This document shows positions 1 through 8,476 of a stretch of 64,000 bases of DNA, piece by piece. Where the stretch lies: contig NZ_BMYQ01000001.1 of the NCBI RefSeq assembly GCF_014652355.1, forward strand, positions 432,180 to 496,179. Reading direction: 5' to 3'. The translations under genes were made by a program, and so were the position numbers. Each line of letters starts with the position of its first letter. Position 1 is the first letter of the stretch. The DNA is from Gemmobacter lanyuensis (lineage in GTDB: Bacteria; Pseudomonadota; Alphaproteobacteria; Rhodobacterales; Rhodobacteraceae). Under the pieces are notes generated by a model, which was not told the origin of the DNA, did no database searches, and saw nothing but the letters and a program-made list of their open reading frames with translations.

Positions 1-566
1 GCCCGGGCTGGCCGGATTATTCGACGCGATTGAAGAACCTCAAGGAAACCGGCGCGGGCAGCCCCGCGGCGCTGCTGGCGGAATTTGTCGAGGCCGGGCG
101 GCTCAGTCTCGAGGCGCTGGCGAAAACCGCCGATGAAGGGTCATTGGCGCAGGCGGTTGCGGTGCTGGCCGCAGCCGAGACGGTGCATGTGGTGGGCTTT
201 CGCCGCGCCTATCCGGTCGCGAGCTATCTGACCTATGTGTTCGAAAAGATGTCGGTCCCGTCGATGCAGCATGACGGGGTCGGCAAGCTGGACCACCGCT
301 TTGCTCTGCGGACGGGGGATGCGCTGGTCGCGATCACCTTTGCGCCCTATTCCGAGGAAACACTGGCGCTTGCAGCCGATGCGCGGGCGCGTGGCCTGCC
401 GGTGGTTGCCGTGACCGACCATTTGACCAGCCCGCTTGCACGCCATGCCAATGCCATCCTGACGGTGCCGGAAGTTGACTTTGGCGCCTTCCGTTCACTC
501 TCGGCCACCATTGCGCTGGCGCTGTCGCTGGCGGTTGCGGTGGGGACTGCGCGCGGCGAGGGCTGA
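1..566 (+). CDS. RpiR-family transcriptional regulator, C-terminal part (probable inositol regulator)
   Basis: The reading frame is open to the left edge, so the N-terminal helix-turn-helix domain lies outside the window and only about 187 residues of the sugar-isomerase (SIS) effector domain are present. The stretch 'VHVVGFRRAYPVASYL' and the later 'TFAPYSEETLALAADARA' and 'PVVAVTDHLTSPLARHA' are the usual SIS-domain strands of RpiR/MurR regulators, which bind a phosphosugar and control DNA binding. It lies 98 bases upstream of iolC in the same direction, and a GGAA-N6-TTCC palindrome sits between them. That context makes an IolR-type repressor of inositol genes likely; the specificity is inference. 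A TTG at position 30 is not the true start. Confidence 0.85.
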   Translation, partial: PGWPDYSTRLKNLKETGAGSPAALLAEFVEAGRLSLEALAKTADEGSLAQAVAVLAAAETVHVVGFRRAYPVASYLTYVFEKMSVPSMQHDGVGKLDHRFALRTGDALVAITFAPYSEETLALAADARARGLPVVAVTDHLTSPLARHANAILTVPEVDFGAFRSLSATIALALSLAVAVGTARGEG

Positions 567-593
567 ATTTTCTGCTTCCTCCTCTGAACAAAA

Positions 594-609
594 TGGAATA
601 AAAATTCCA
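594..609. promoter_or_regulatory. Candidate IolR (RpiR-type) operator before iolC
   Basis: A perfect inverted repeat, TGGAAT-AAAA-ATTCCA, lies in the gap between the regulator and iolC. It contains GGAA-N6-TTCC, the motif reported for the RpiR-type inositol repressor IolR of Sinorhizobium meliloti. It lies 56 bases ahead of the iolC start, a good place for repression. Confidence 0.6.
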
Positions 610-664
610 AAACGAGGATGCAGCCCGAATCTCTGGCGAGGCGGGCAAAGGGGGGAGGCTCTGC

Positions 665-2572
665 ATGAAGACGCTGGACGTCATCACCATTGGCCGTGCG
701 TCGGTCGATCTTTACGGCGCGCAGGTCGGCGGGCGTCTGGAGGACATGGGGTCTTTCCAGAAATACATCGGCGGTTCCCCCTGCAACATGGCCGCGGGCA
801 CGGCCCGGCTGGGGCTGAAATCGGCGCTGATCACCCGTGTGGGTGACGAGCACATGGGCCGCTTCATCCGCGAGGAACTGGCGCGCGAAGGTGTGGATGT
901 GCGCGGTGTCATTACCGACAAGGAACGGCTGACGGCGCTGGTGCTGCTGGGCATCCGCGACGAGGAGCAATTCCCGCTGATCTTCTACCGCGAAAACTGT
1001 GCCGATATGGCGCTGTGCGAGGATGACATCGACCCCGCACTGATCGCGGACAGCCGGGCCGTTGTGGCGACGGGCACGCATCTGTCGAATCCGCGGACCG
1101 AAGCGGCGACGCTGAAGGCGCTGCGTCTGGCGCGCGAAACCGGGGCGCAGACTGCGCTCGATATCGATTACCGCCCGAATCTCTGGGGTCTGGCGGGGCA
1201 TGGGGATGGTGAAAGCCGCTTCATCGAATCGGCGCAGGTGACGGCCAAGCTGCAATCGACGCTGCATCTGTTCGACCTGATCGTCGGCACCGAGGAAGAG
1301 TTCCACATCGCCGGCGGCACCACCGATACCGTGGCTGCGCTGCGGGCAGTGCGGGCCGTCAGCGGGGCGGCGCTGGTCTGCAAGCGCGGCGCCAAGGGGG
1401 CCGTGGCCTTTACCGGCGCGATCCCGGACAGCCTTGATGACGGCGAAACCGGCCCCGGCTTCCCGATCGAGGTCTTCAATGTGTTGGGCGCCGGTGACGG
1501 GTTCATGTCGGGGCTGCTCAAGGGCTGGCTCGATGGGGAAAACTGGCCGACCGCGCTGAAATACGCGAATGCCTGCGGCGCCTTCGCAGTGTCGCGCCAC
1601 GGCTGCACCCCGGCCTATCCGAGCTGGGCCGAGCTGCAGTTCTTCCTGGACCGTGGCGTGGTGGAAAAGGCGCTCCGCAAGGATCAGCGTCTGGAACAGA
1701 TCCACTGGGCGACCAACCGCCACAACGACTGGTCCACCATGCGCGTCTTTGCCTTCGATCACCGCATGCAGCTGGAGGCGATGGAAGGGGCCACGGTCGA
1801 AAAGATCGGCGCCTTCAAGCAGCTTTGCCTGCAAGCCGCGTTGCAGGTGGCGGGGGGCAAACCGGGCCACGGTATCCTGTGTGACGGTCGTCTGGGGCGC
1901 AGCGCGCTGTACAAGGCGGCGGGGACGGGGCTCTGGATCGGGCGGCCGGTGGAATGGCCGGGCTCGCGCCCGCTGACGCTGGAACCTGAAATCGGGCCGG
2001 ATTTCGGCGGCCTTTCGGAATGGCCGCTGGAACATGTGGTCAAGGTGCTGTGCTTCTACCACCCTGACGACACCGCCGAGATGAAGGCCGAGCAAGAGGC
2101 GACGGTTCTGCGCCTGTTCCACGCCTGCCGCCGCAACCGGCTGGAAATGCTGCTGGAAATCATCCCCTCCAAGGTTGCCCCGGTCAATGATGAGACCTCG
2201 GCCACCATCATCCAACGGTTCTATGATCTGGGCGTCTACCCCGATTGGTGGAAGCTGGAACCCTTTACCAGCAATGCCGCCTGGACCAAGGCCTGCGATG
2301 CAATCACCCGCAACGATCCGCATGTGCGCGGCATCGTGGTGCTGGGCCTTGATGCGCCGATGGACCAACTGGCAGACAGCCTTGCACTGGCGGCGGGGCA
2401 TGATCTGGTCAAAGGTTTCGCCGTCGGCCGCACGATCTTTGCCGAGGCCGCGCGTCAGTGGCTGGCCGGAACCATGAGTGATGCGGCCGCCGTGGCCGAC
2501 ATGGTTGCAAAATACGAAAATCTGTGCCGTGTCTGGGACGCGGCGCGCGCCAAGAAGGATGTGGCAGCATGA
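665..2572 (+). CDS. iolC: 5-dehydro-2-deoxygluconokinase with C-terminal DUF2090 (aldolase-like) domain
   Basis: IolC phosphorylates 2-deoxy-5-keto-D-gluconate in myo-inositol breakdown. Residues 1-320 are a PfkB/ribokinase fold: an N-terminal 'GRASVDLYG', a 'GGSPCNMA' glycine pair, and the 'VLGAGDGFMSGLL' signature with the catalytic Asp. Residues from about 335 to 630 form a DUF2090 domain, a TIM-barrel related to the LacD/IolJ aldolases, beginning at 'MRVFAFDHRMQLEAM'. Total length is 635 aa against roughly 330 for kinase-only IolC, so one chain may carry both the kinase and the following aldol cleavage step. The ATG is preceded by GGGAGG. The stop overlaps the iolD start as ATGA. Confidence 0.95.
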   Translation: MKTLDVITIGRASVDLYGAQVGGRLEDMGSFQKYIGGSPCNMAAGTARLGLKSALITRVGDEHMGRFIREELAREGVDVRGVITDKERLTALVLLGIRDEEQFPLIFYRENCADMALCEDDIDPALIADSRAVVATGTHLSNPRTEAATLKALRLARETGAQTALDIDYRPNLWGLAGHGDGESRFIESAQVTAKLQSTLHLFDLIVGTEEEFHIAGGTTDTVAALRAVRAVSGAALVCKRGAKGAVAFTGAIPDSLDDGETGPGFPIEVFNVLGAGDGFMSGLLKGWLDGENWPTALKYANACGAFAVSRHGCTPAYPSWAELQFFLDRGVVEKALRKDQRLEQIHWATNRHNDWSTMRVFAFDHRMQLEAMEGATVEKIGAFKQLCLQAALQVAGGKPGHGILCDGRLGRSALYKAAGTGLWIGRPVEWPGSRPLTLEPEIGPDFGGLSEWPLEHVVKVLCFYHPDDTAEMKAEQEATVLRLFHACRRNRLEMLLEIIPSKVAPVNDETSATIIQRFYDLGVYPDWWKLEPFTSNAAWTKACDAITRNDPHVRGIVVLGLDAPMDQLADSLALAAGHDLVKGFAVGRTIFAEAARQWLAGTMSDAAAVADMVAKYENLCRVWDAARAKKDVAA

Positions 2573-4398
2573 GCAACACGATCCGCCTCACGGCCGCCCA
2601 GGCCATGGTCAAATGGCTTTCGGTGCAGATGACCGAAGAGGGCGAGCGGTTCATCGAAGGGATCTGGGGGATCTTCGGCCATGGGAACGTGGCCGGGCTG
2701 GGCGAGGCGCTTTATCACGCCAAGGACAGCTTCCCGACCTGGCGGGGCCACAATGAACAGACGATGGCCCATGCCGCCATCGCCTATGCCAAGACCCACA
2801 AACGCCGTCGCGCCATGGCGGTGACCTCTTCGATCGGGCCGGGCGCCACCAATATGGTGACGGCCGCGGCGCTGGCGCATGTGAACCGTCTGCCGGTGCT
2901 GTTCGTGCCGGGCGATGTCTTTGCCAACCGCGCGCCCGACCCGGTGCTGCAGCAGATCGAGGATTTCGACGACGGCACCGTCTCGGCCAATGATTGCTTC
3001 CGCCCGGTCAGCCGCTACTACGACCGTATCTCGCGCCCGGAACATCTGCTGACCGCGCTGCCGCGCGCGCTGCGGGTGATGACCGATCCGGCGAATTGCG
3101 GGCCGGTGACGCTGGCCTTCTGTCAGGACACCCAGGCCGAAGCCTATGACTATCCGGTCAGCTTCTTCGAGCCGAGGGTCTGGTCCATCCGCCGCCCCGA
3201 ACCCGATGCACGGGAGCTTGAGGCCGCTGTCGCCGCGATCAAGGCCGCGCAGAAACCGCTGATCGTGGCCGGGGGCGGGGTGATCTATTCCGACGCCGAG
3301 GCCGATCTGCTGGCCTTTGCCAAGCGGCATAATATCCCCTTCGTGGAAACGCAGGCCGGCAAGGGCGCGATCGACTGGGAAGAGCGGCTGCACTTCGGAT
3401 CCCCCGGTGTGACGGGCACGGGCTGCGGCAACAAGCTTGCCGCCGAGGCGGATCTGGTGATCGGTGTCGGCACCCGCTTTCAGGATTTCACCACCGGCAG
3501 CTGGACCGTGTTCAGCGCCCCGGGGCGCAAGATCCTGTCGATCAACATCCACGGCTATGACGCGGGCAAGCGCGGCGCGCAGGCGCTGGTGTCGGATGCC
3601 AAGGTGGCCCTGGCCAAGATCAGTGCGGCCCTGGGCGATCACCGCTTTGCCGACCCGGATTTCGCCGCGCGCGATGCCTGGTTTGCCACCACCGATGCCC
3701 TGCTTGCGGCACCCGAGGGCAACAGCCTGCCGACCGATGCCCAGATCATCGGCGCGGTGACGCGGGCCACCGGCAAGGACAGCATCATCATGTCGGCCGC
3801 AGGCACCATGCCCGGCGCGCTGCATGTGCTGTGGCGGGCGGCCGCGGGCGGCTATCACATGGAATACGGCTTCAGCTGCATGGGCTATGAGGTGGCGGGC
3901 GCCATGGGCATCAAGATGGCCGCACCCGAGAAACATGTCGTCTGCATGGTGGGCGATGGCAGCTACATGATGGCCAATAGCGAGCTTGCCACCGCCGTGA
4001 TGATGGCCGTGCCCTTCACGGTGGTCCTGACGGACAACCGCGGTTATGGCTGCATCAACCGTCTGCAGCAGGGCTGTGGCGGGGCGCCGTTCAACAATAT
4101 GCTGGATGACAGCTATCACGTGAACCCCGCCCATATCGACTTTGTCGCCCATGCCGGGTCGATGGGGGCGATTGCGCGCAAAGTTGGGTCGGTGGCCGAG
4201 CTTGAGGCCGCCATGGCCGAGGCGAAGACTGCTGCCCTGCCGACCGTCATCCTGATTGAAACCGATGCCGGCCCCGGCACCGGCGCGGGTGGCACCTGGT
4301 GGGATGTCGCCGTCCCCGAAGTGTCCGAGCGCCCGCAGGTCAATGCCGCGCGCGAGAAATATGAACAGAACACCGCCCGCCAGTGGCTGGGCAACTGA
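2569..4398 (+). CDS. iolD: 3D-(3,5/4)-trihydroxycyclohexane-1,2-dione hydrolase
   Basis: This thiamine-diphosphate enzyme opens the ring of the inosose-derived dione to give 5-deoxy-D-glucuronate. At 609 aa it has the three-domain acetolactate-synthase architecture: an N-terminal pyrimidine-binding domain with the glutamate in '[17 protein letters not shown]', a central domain, and a C-terminal PP domain with the GDGS...N metal-binding motif in '[17 protein letters not shown]'. I chose the ATG at 2569, inside the iolC stop (ATGA), because the residues upstream of it are out of family and are iolC sequence read in another frame. It belongs to the iolC-D-E-B operon. Confidence 0.95.
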   Translation: MSNTIRLTAAQAMVKWLSVQMTEEGERFIEGIWGIFGHGNVAGLGEALYHAKDSFPTWRGHNEQTMAHAAIAYAKTHKRRRAMAVTSSIGPGATNMVTAAALAHVNRLPVLFVPGDVFANRAPDPVLQQIEDFDDGTVSANDCFRPVSRYYDRISRPEHLLTALPRALRVMTDPANCGPVTLAFCQDTQAEAYDYPVSFFEPRVWSIRRPEPDARELEAAVAAIKAAQKPLIVAGGGVIYSDAEADLLAFAKRHNIPFVETQAGKGAIDWEERLHFGSPGVTGTGCGNKLAAEADLVIGVGTRFQDFTTGSWTVFSAPGRKILSINIHGYDAGKRGAQALVSDAKVALAKISAALGDHRFADPDFAARDAWFATTDALLAAPEGNSLPTDAQIIGAVTRATGKDSIIMSAAGTMPGALHVLWRAAAGGYHMEYGFSCMGYEVAGAMGIKMAAPEKHVVCMVGDGSYMMANSELATAVMMAVPFTVVLTDNRGYGCINRLQQGCGGAPFNNMLDDSYHVNPAHIDFVAHAGSMGAIARKVGSVAELEAAMAEAKTAALPTVILIETDAGPGTGAGGTWWDVAVPEVSERPQVNAAREKYEQNTARQWLGN

Positions 4399-4408
4399 GG
4401 TCAAGACC

Positions 4409-5305
4409 ATGATCCTTTTCGGAACCAACCCCATCGCCTGGGCGAATGACGACGACCAGACCATCGGCGCCGATATCCCCACCACCCGCATTCTGGACGA
4501 AGCGGGCCGTCAGATCGGCTTTGACGGGATCGAGAACGGCCACCGCTGGCCGAACGACCCCGAGGCGCTGCGCGCGCTGCTGGCCGACTATGGGCTCAAG
4601 TTCATCTCGGGCTGGTATTCGACCGAGCTTCTGGTCCGTTCGGTCGAGGATGAGATCAAGGCCGTGCAGGACCATCTGGCCAAGCTCAAACACAATGGCT
4701 GCAAGGTTTGCATCGTCTGCGAAACCTCGAACGCGATTCATGGCGATGCGAAAAAGCCGGTGAACGACCGCCCCGTGCTGAGCGCGGAAGAGATGGTGGC
4801 CTTCGGCCAGAAGCTTGAGGCCTTTGCCGCCTATCTCGCCTCGGAAGGGGTGACGCTGGTGTACCACCACCACATGGGCACCATCGTCGAAAGCCCCGAA
4901 GAGATCGACGCGCTGATGGCGGCCACCGGCCCCCATACCCATCTGCTGTTCGATGCCGGGCATTGCACCTTTGGCGGCGGCAACCCGGAAGAGGTGCTGA
5001 AGAAGCACGTTGCCCGCGTGCGCCACTTCCACGCCAAGAACATCCGCCCCGCGATTGTCGAGAAGGTCCGGGCCGAGGGCTGGTCCTTCCTGCAGGGCGT
5101 CGTCGGCGGTGCCTTCACCGTGCCGGGCGATCAGGAGGGGGGCGTCGATTTCGGGCCGCTGCTCAAGATCCTTGCCTGCGCGGGCTATGACGGCTGGATC
5201 GTCATCGAGGCCGAACAGGACCCGAATGTCCGTAACCCCTTGCTCTATCAGACGCTGGGTCTGGCGACGCTGAAGCGGCTGTCGAAAGAGGCCGGTCTGA
5301 TCTGA
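4409..5305 (+). CDS. iolE: myo-inosose-2 dehydratase
   Basis: IolE dehydrates 2-keto-myo-inositol to the trihydroxycyclohexanedione used by IolD. The 298-aa protein is a xylose-isomerase-like TIM barrel starting '[16 protein letters not shown]', with metal-site segments '[16 protein letters not shown]', '[12 protein letters not shown]' and 'RHFHAKNI'. The start at 4409 lies 10 bases after the iolD stop, and a longer frame running back into iolD has no family resemblance. The next gene, iolB, is separated by 77 bases filled by a hairpin repeat. Confidence 0.94.
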   Translation: MILFGTNPIAWANDDDQTIGADIPTTRILDEAGRQIGFDGIENGHRWPNDPEALRALLADYGLKFISGWYSTELLVRSVEDEIKAVQDHLAKLKHNGCKVCIVCETSNAIHGDAKKPVNDRPVLSAEEMVAFGQKLEAFAAYLASEGVTLVYHHHMGTIVESPEEIDALMAATGPHTHLLFDAGHCTFGGGNPEEVLKKHVARVRHFHAKNIRPAIVEKVRAEGWSFLQGVVGGAFTVPGDQEGGVDFGPLLKILACAGYDGWIVIEAEQDPNVRNPLLYQTLGLATLKRLSKEAGLI

Positions 5306-5314
5306 TCCCGGTGG

Positions 5315-5372
5315 AAAGGCCGGGGGGCTGTCTGCCCCCCGGACCCCCCGAGGATATTTTTGCCAAGATGAA
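5315..5372 (+). repeat. Intergenic hairpin repeat, copy 1
   Basis: Bases 5315-5359 are identical over 45 nt to 58050-58094. The unit has a strong stem (CCGGGGGG / CCCCCCGG, loop CTGTCTG) followed by ACCCCCCGAGGATATTT. The following CCAAGATGAA is shared with the diverged copy at 17567-17617. It begins 10 nt after the iolE stop and ends just before the iolB ribosome-binding site, so it could stabilise the upstream mRNA or tune iolB expression. Confidence 0.85.
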
Positions 5373-5382
5373 AGGGATGCGG

Positions 5383-6195
5383 ATGACCGAGCTTTTGGTG
5401 AAGCCCGCGGGGACGCGCGGCAAGGTGCATGATGTGACGCCCGAAAGCGCCGGTTGGGGCTATGTGGGCTTCGGGCTTTATCGGCTTGAGGCGGGCGACA
5501 AGGTCGCTGAGGTGACGGGCGAGCGCGAGGTCATTCTGGTGCTGGTCGAGGGCAAGGCGCGCATCACCACCGCAGGACAGGATTTCGGCGAGATGGGCGA
5601 TCGGATGAATGTCTTTGAAAAGACGCCGCCGCATTGCCTTTACGTGCCCAATGGCAGTGACTGGGCCGCCGAGGCGACCACGGCCTGCACGCTGGCCGTC
5701 TGCTCGGCGCCGGGCAAGGGGAATTACGCGGCCCAGCAGCTTGGCCCCGAGGGGATCGAGCTGACCCCGCGTGGCAAGGGCAGCAATACCCGCTATGTGA
5801 ACAATATCGCCATGGAAGCCCGCGATGTGGCCGACAGCCTCTTGGTGACCGAGGTTTTCACCCCGCAAGGCAACTGGTCGAGCTATCCGAGCCATCGCCA
5901 TGACGAGGACGACTATCCCAATATGACCTATCTGGAAGAGACCTATTACATGCGTCTCAACCCGGAGCAGGGCTTTGGCATCCAGCGGGTCTATACCGAG
6001 GATGGCAGTCTTGATGTGACCATGGCGGTGAAGAACCACGATGTCACGCTGGTGCCCAAGGGCCATCACCCCTGCGGCACGCCCTATGGCTATGAGATGT
6101 ATTACCTGAACGTCATGGCTGGGCCGATCCGCAAGTGGCGGTTCAACAATGATCCGGATCATGACTGGATCTATCAGCGCGATCTGCAGGGATGA
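5383..6195 (+). CDS. iolB: 5-deoxy-glucuronate isomerase
   Basis: IolB converts 5-deoxy-D-glucuronate to 2-deoxy-5-keto-D-gluconate, the IolC substrate. The 270-aa double-cupin protein shows the metal-binding segment 'SYPSHRHDEDDYPNMTYLEE' and the downstream 'KGHHPCGTPYGYEMYYLNVMAG'. I place the start at the ATG of 'MTELLVKPAG' (5383), 8 bases after AAGGG; the frame upstream only reads through the hairpin repeat. It closes the visible inositol operon; iolG and iolA are not in the window. Confidence 0.94.
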   Translation: MTELLVKPAGTRGKVHDVTPESAGWGYVGFGLYRLEAGDKVAEVTGEREVILVLVEGKARITTAGQDFGEMGDRMNVFEKTPPHCLYVPNGSDWAAEATTACTLAVCSAPGKGNYAAQQLGPEGIELTPRGKGSNTRYVNNIAMEARDVADSLLVTEVFTPQGNWSSYPSHRHDEDDYPNMTYLEETYYMRLNPEQGFGIQRVYTEDGSLDVTMAVKNHDVTLVPKGHHPCGTPYGYEMYYLNVMAGPIRKWRFNNDPDHDWIYQRDLQG

Positions 6196-6309
6196 ATCTT
6201 GCGGGGGCCGGGCGGAAACGTCTGGCCCTTGTTGCATTTCTGTCGTCCGGGCGTTGCAAGCTGGGCCTGCAGGCGGCACAAGACCTGCGGGGCAGCACGG
6301 GGGACAGAA

Positions 6310-7341
6310 ATGCAGCGCGACGAGATTGAGCCGATCCTCGATGCCGTGCCCTTTCCCATGCTCTTTGTCGGGCGGGACCAGCGCCTCATGGCGATGAACG
6401 AGGCTGCCGCGCGCGTGCTGGGCGCAGCGGGGCTGGAGCGGCATTACAACTTCACCATCCGCCAGCCGCAACTTGTGGCCGCGATCGAGGCCGTCAGCCG
6501 GGGCGATGCGCGGCGGGTTTTGCGCGTCACGCTGACCATCGCGGGGCATGAGGCCAATTACGAGGTGACGGTCGGCCCGGTGCCCGGGGGCGGGGCGGTC
6601 TGCACCTTTGTCGATATCAGCGAACAGGAACAGATCAGCCAGCTGCGCCGCGATTTCGTCGCCAATGTCAGCCATGAGCTGCGGACGCCGCTGACCTCGC
6701 TTCTGGGGTTCATCGAGACGCTGCAAGGCCCGGCGCGGGATGATCCGGCGGCGCGGGACCGGTTTCTGGGCATCATGGCCCGCGAGGCCGGGCGGATGAC
6801 GCGGCTTGTGCGGGATCTGCTGTCGCTGAGCCGGGTCGAGGCAGAGGAGCGTCAGCGCCCGGCCGGTCAGGTCGATCTGGGAGGGCTGCTGCTGCAAGTG
6901 GCGGCGACGTTGAAGCCGCTGGCCGGCGATGCAGGCGTCACGCTGACCGTGACCGGGGCCGAGGTGCCTTGCCTGATCCGCGGCGATGGTGACCAGCTGA
7001 CGCAGGTGTTCCATAACCTCATTGAAAATGCGGTGAAATATGGCGGCAGCGGAAAGCGGGTCGAGGTGGGGCTTTCGGTCCTCTCCGGGGCGTCAGGCAT
7101 GCCGGGGCGGGCGGCGCTGGTGGCGGTGCGCGACCATGGCGAGGGGATCGACGAAATCCACCTGCCGCGCCTGACCGAACGCTTCTACCGGGTCGATAGC
7201 CATCGGTCGCGCGAAAAGGGCGGCACCGGGCTGGGGCTGGCCATCGTGAAGCATATCGTCAGCCGCCATCGCGGGCGGCTGAAGATCGAAAGCGAAAAGG
7301 GCAAGGGCAGCATCTTTGCGGTGATCCTGCCCGCCGAGTGA
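6310..7341 (+). CDS. PhoR-like sensor histidine kinase, apparently soluble
   Basis: A 343-aa histidine kinase. Residues 1-100 form a PAS-like sensory region ('FPMLFVGRDQRLMAMNEAAARVLGAA'). The HisKA domain has the phospho-acceptor His122 in 'NVSHELRTPLTSLLGF', and the ATPase domain shows the N box 'HNLIENAVKYG', G1 'DHGEGI' and G2 'GGTGLGLAIVKHI'. The H box and HisKA are typical of PhoR. No transmembrane segment is visible, and no response regulator, pst or phoU gene adjoins it, so its signal is unknown. The ATG at 6310 starts family-like sequence; upstream residues do not. Its stop abuts that of the convergent nucleoside hydrolase. Confidence 0.85.
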   Translation: MQRDEIEPILDAVPFPMLFVGRDQRLMAMNEAAARVLGAAGLERHYNFTIRQPQLVAAIEAVSRGDARRVLRVTLTIAGHEANYEVTVGPVPGGGAVCTFVDISEQEQISQLRRDFVANVSHELRTPLTSLLGFIETLQGPARDDPAARDRFLGIMAREAGRMTRLVRDLLSLSRVEAEERQRPAGQVDLGGLLLQVAATLKPLAGDAGVTLTVTGAEVPCLIRGDGDQLTQVFHNLIENAVKYGGSGKRVEVGLSVLSGASGMPGRAALVAVRDHGEGIDEIHLPRLTERFYRVDSHRSREKGGTGLGLAIVKHIVSRHRGRLKIESEKGKGSIFAVILPAE

Positions 7342-8289
7342 TCAGAGCCGCCCGATCCGTTCGATCAGCAGGTCGTAGAACCCGGCCGCGTCGAGATCGC
7401 CGATGAACAGGGCATTGGCAGGCCGGTCGGTCACGCCCCACCAATCGGCGACGGTCATGCCCAGGGTCAGTTCCGATCCGGTTTCGATTTCCACATTGAT
7501 ATGGCGGCCTTTGAACAGATCGGGGCGGATCAGATAGGCGATGACGCAGGGGTCATGCAGGGGGGCGCCTTCGCTGCCGTATTTCTGCATGTCGAACCGT
7601 TCGAAGAAATCGGTCCATTCGGCGACCATGCGGCCCGGCTCTGTCCCAAGATTGCGGAAGGCTTCGATCCGGGCGCGGGTGGTCAGCGCCTTATGCGTGA
7701 CATCCAGCGGCATCACGACCAGCGGAACGCCGGATTTGAACACGATTTCAGCAGCTTCCGGATCGACGTAAATGTTGAATTCGGCGGCCGGGGTGATATT
7801 GCCGACCTCGAAATAGGCGCCGCCCATCAGCACGATCTGCTGCACGCGGGCGATGATATCGGGCGCTTGTTGGAAAGCGGTGGCAATATTCGTCAGCGGC
7901 CCCAGCGGGCAGAGCGTGACGGTATGGGCCGGTTCCCGGCGCAGGGTTTCGATGATGAAATCGACGCCATGCTGATCTTGCAGCGGCATCACCGGATCGG
8001 CCATCTGCGGGCCATCCAGGCCGGTCTTGCCATGCACATGTTCCGCAGTGACCAGCTTGCGCTTCAGCGGCCGGTCGCAGCCGGCATAGACGCGAGTGTC
8101 GGGCTTGCCCGCCAGTTCACAGACGATGCGCGCGTTTTTTTGCGTCAGTGGCAGCGGCACATTGCCCGCAACGGCGGTAATGCCCAGAATTTCAAGTTCT
8201 TCCGGGCTGCCAAGCGCCAGCAGGATCGCCACGGCATCATCCTGTCCGGGATCGGTGTCGATGATGATCTTGCGGGGGGTATGGGTCAT
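7342..8289 (-). CDS. Nucleoside hydrolase (inosine-uridine preferring family)
   Basis: This enzyme family cleaves ribonucleosides to base plus ribose using a catalytic calcium. The 315-aa protein begins with the hallmark 'IIIDTDPGQDDAVAILLAL' (DTDPGxDD calcium cluster) and has the second-site Asp in 'GAPLHDPCVIAYL'. The family also has the conserved 'MGG.....GN....AEFN.Y.DPEAA' pattern, seen here as 'MGGAYFEVGNITPAAEFNIY'. Substrate range (pyrimidine, purine or inosine) cannot be assigned from sequence alone. It is a single-gene unit on the minus strand, convergent with the kinase. Confidence 0.93.
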   Translation of the reverse strand: MTHTPRKIIIDTDPGQDDAVAILLALGSPEELEILGITAVAGNVPLPLTQKNARIVCELAGKPDTRVYAGCDRPLKRKLVTAEHVHGKTGLDGPQMADPVMPLQDQHGVDFIIETLRREPAHTVTLCPLGPLTNIATAFQQAPDIIARVQQIVLMGGAYFEVGNITPAAEFNIYVDPEAAEIVFKSGVPLVVMPLDVTHKALTTRARIEAFRNLGTEPGRMVAEWTDFFERFDMQKYGSEGAPLHDPCVIAYLIRPDLFKGRHINVEIETGSELTLGMTVADWWGVTDRPANALFIGDLDAAGFYDLLIERIGRL

Positions 8290-8420
8290 GTCAGGGTCCT
8301 AGGCCATCTTGCACGGGGCAACTGTGGGGCAATTTTTGCCCGATATAACCACAGGTTGCGACCAGATCGCGTCGCAAATCACGAAACATTGTATCAATGA
8401 CAATACCTTTCCCCCGAAAT

Positions 8421-8453
8421 GCAAGGCGCCGCCCCCGCAGGGACGGCGCTTGC
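8421..8453 (-). terminator. Stem-loop behind the iron-binding protein gene
   Basis: GCAAGGCGCCG pairs with CGGCGCTTGC, with one bulged G and a 12-nt loop, 23 nt past the stop of the minus-strand gene at 8477. There is no long T run, so it may act as a 3' stabiliser as much as a terminator. Confidence 0.5.
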
Positions 8454-8476
8454 ACTCGGACGGTCTGGGACGCAGA

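Noticed and set aside
347-2401. Long minus-strand open frame opposite iolC (684 codons), and similar ones opposite iolD, iolB and the kinase
   Set aside because: They are GC-rich antisense frames: their amino-acid composition (His/Arg/Gly/Gln-rich) matches no family and the plus-strand genes are unambiguous.
6237-6310. TTTCTGTC and GACAGAAA arms before the PhoR-like kinase as a Pho box
   Set aside because: The arms are about 57 nt apart and lack the direct-repeat spacing of a Pho box.
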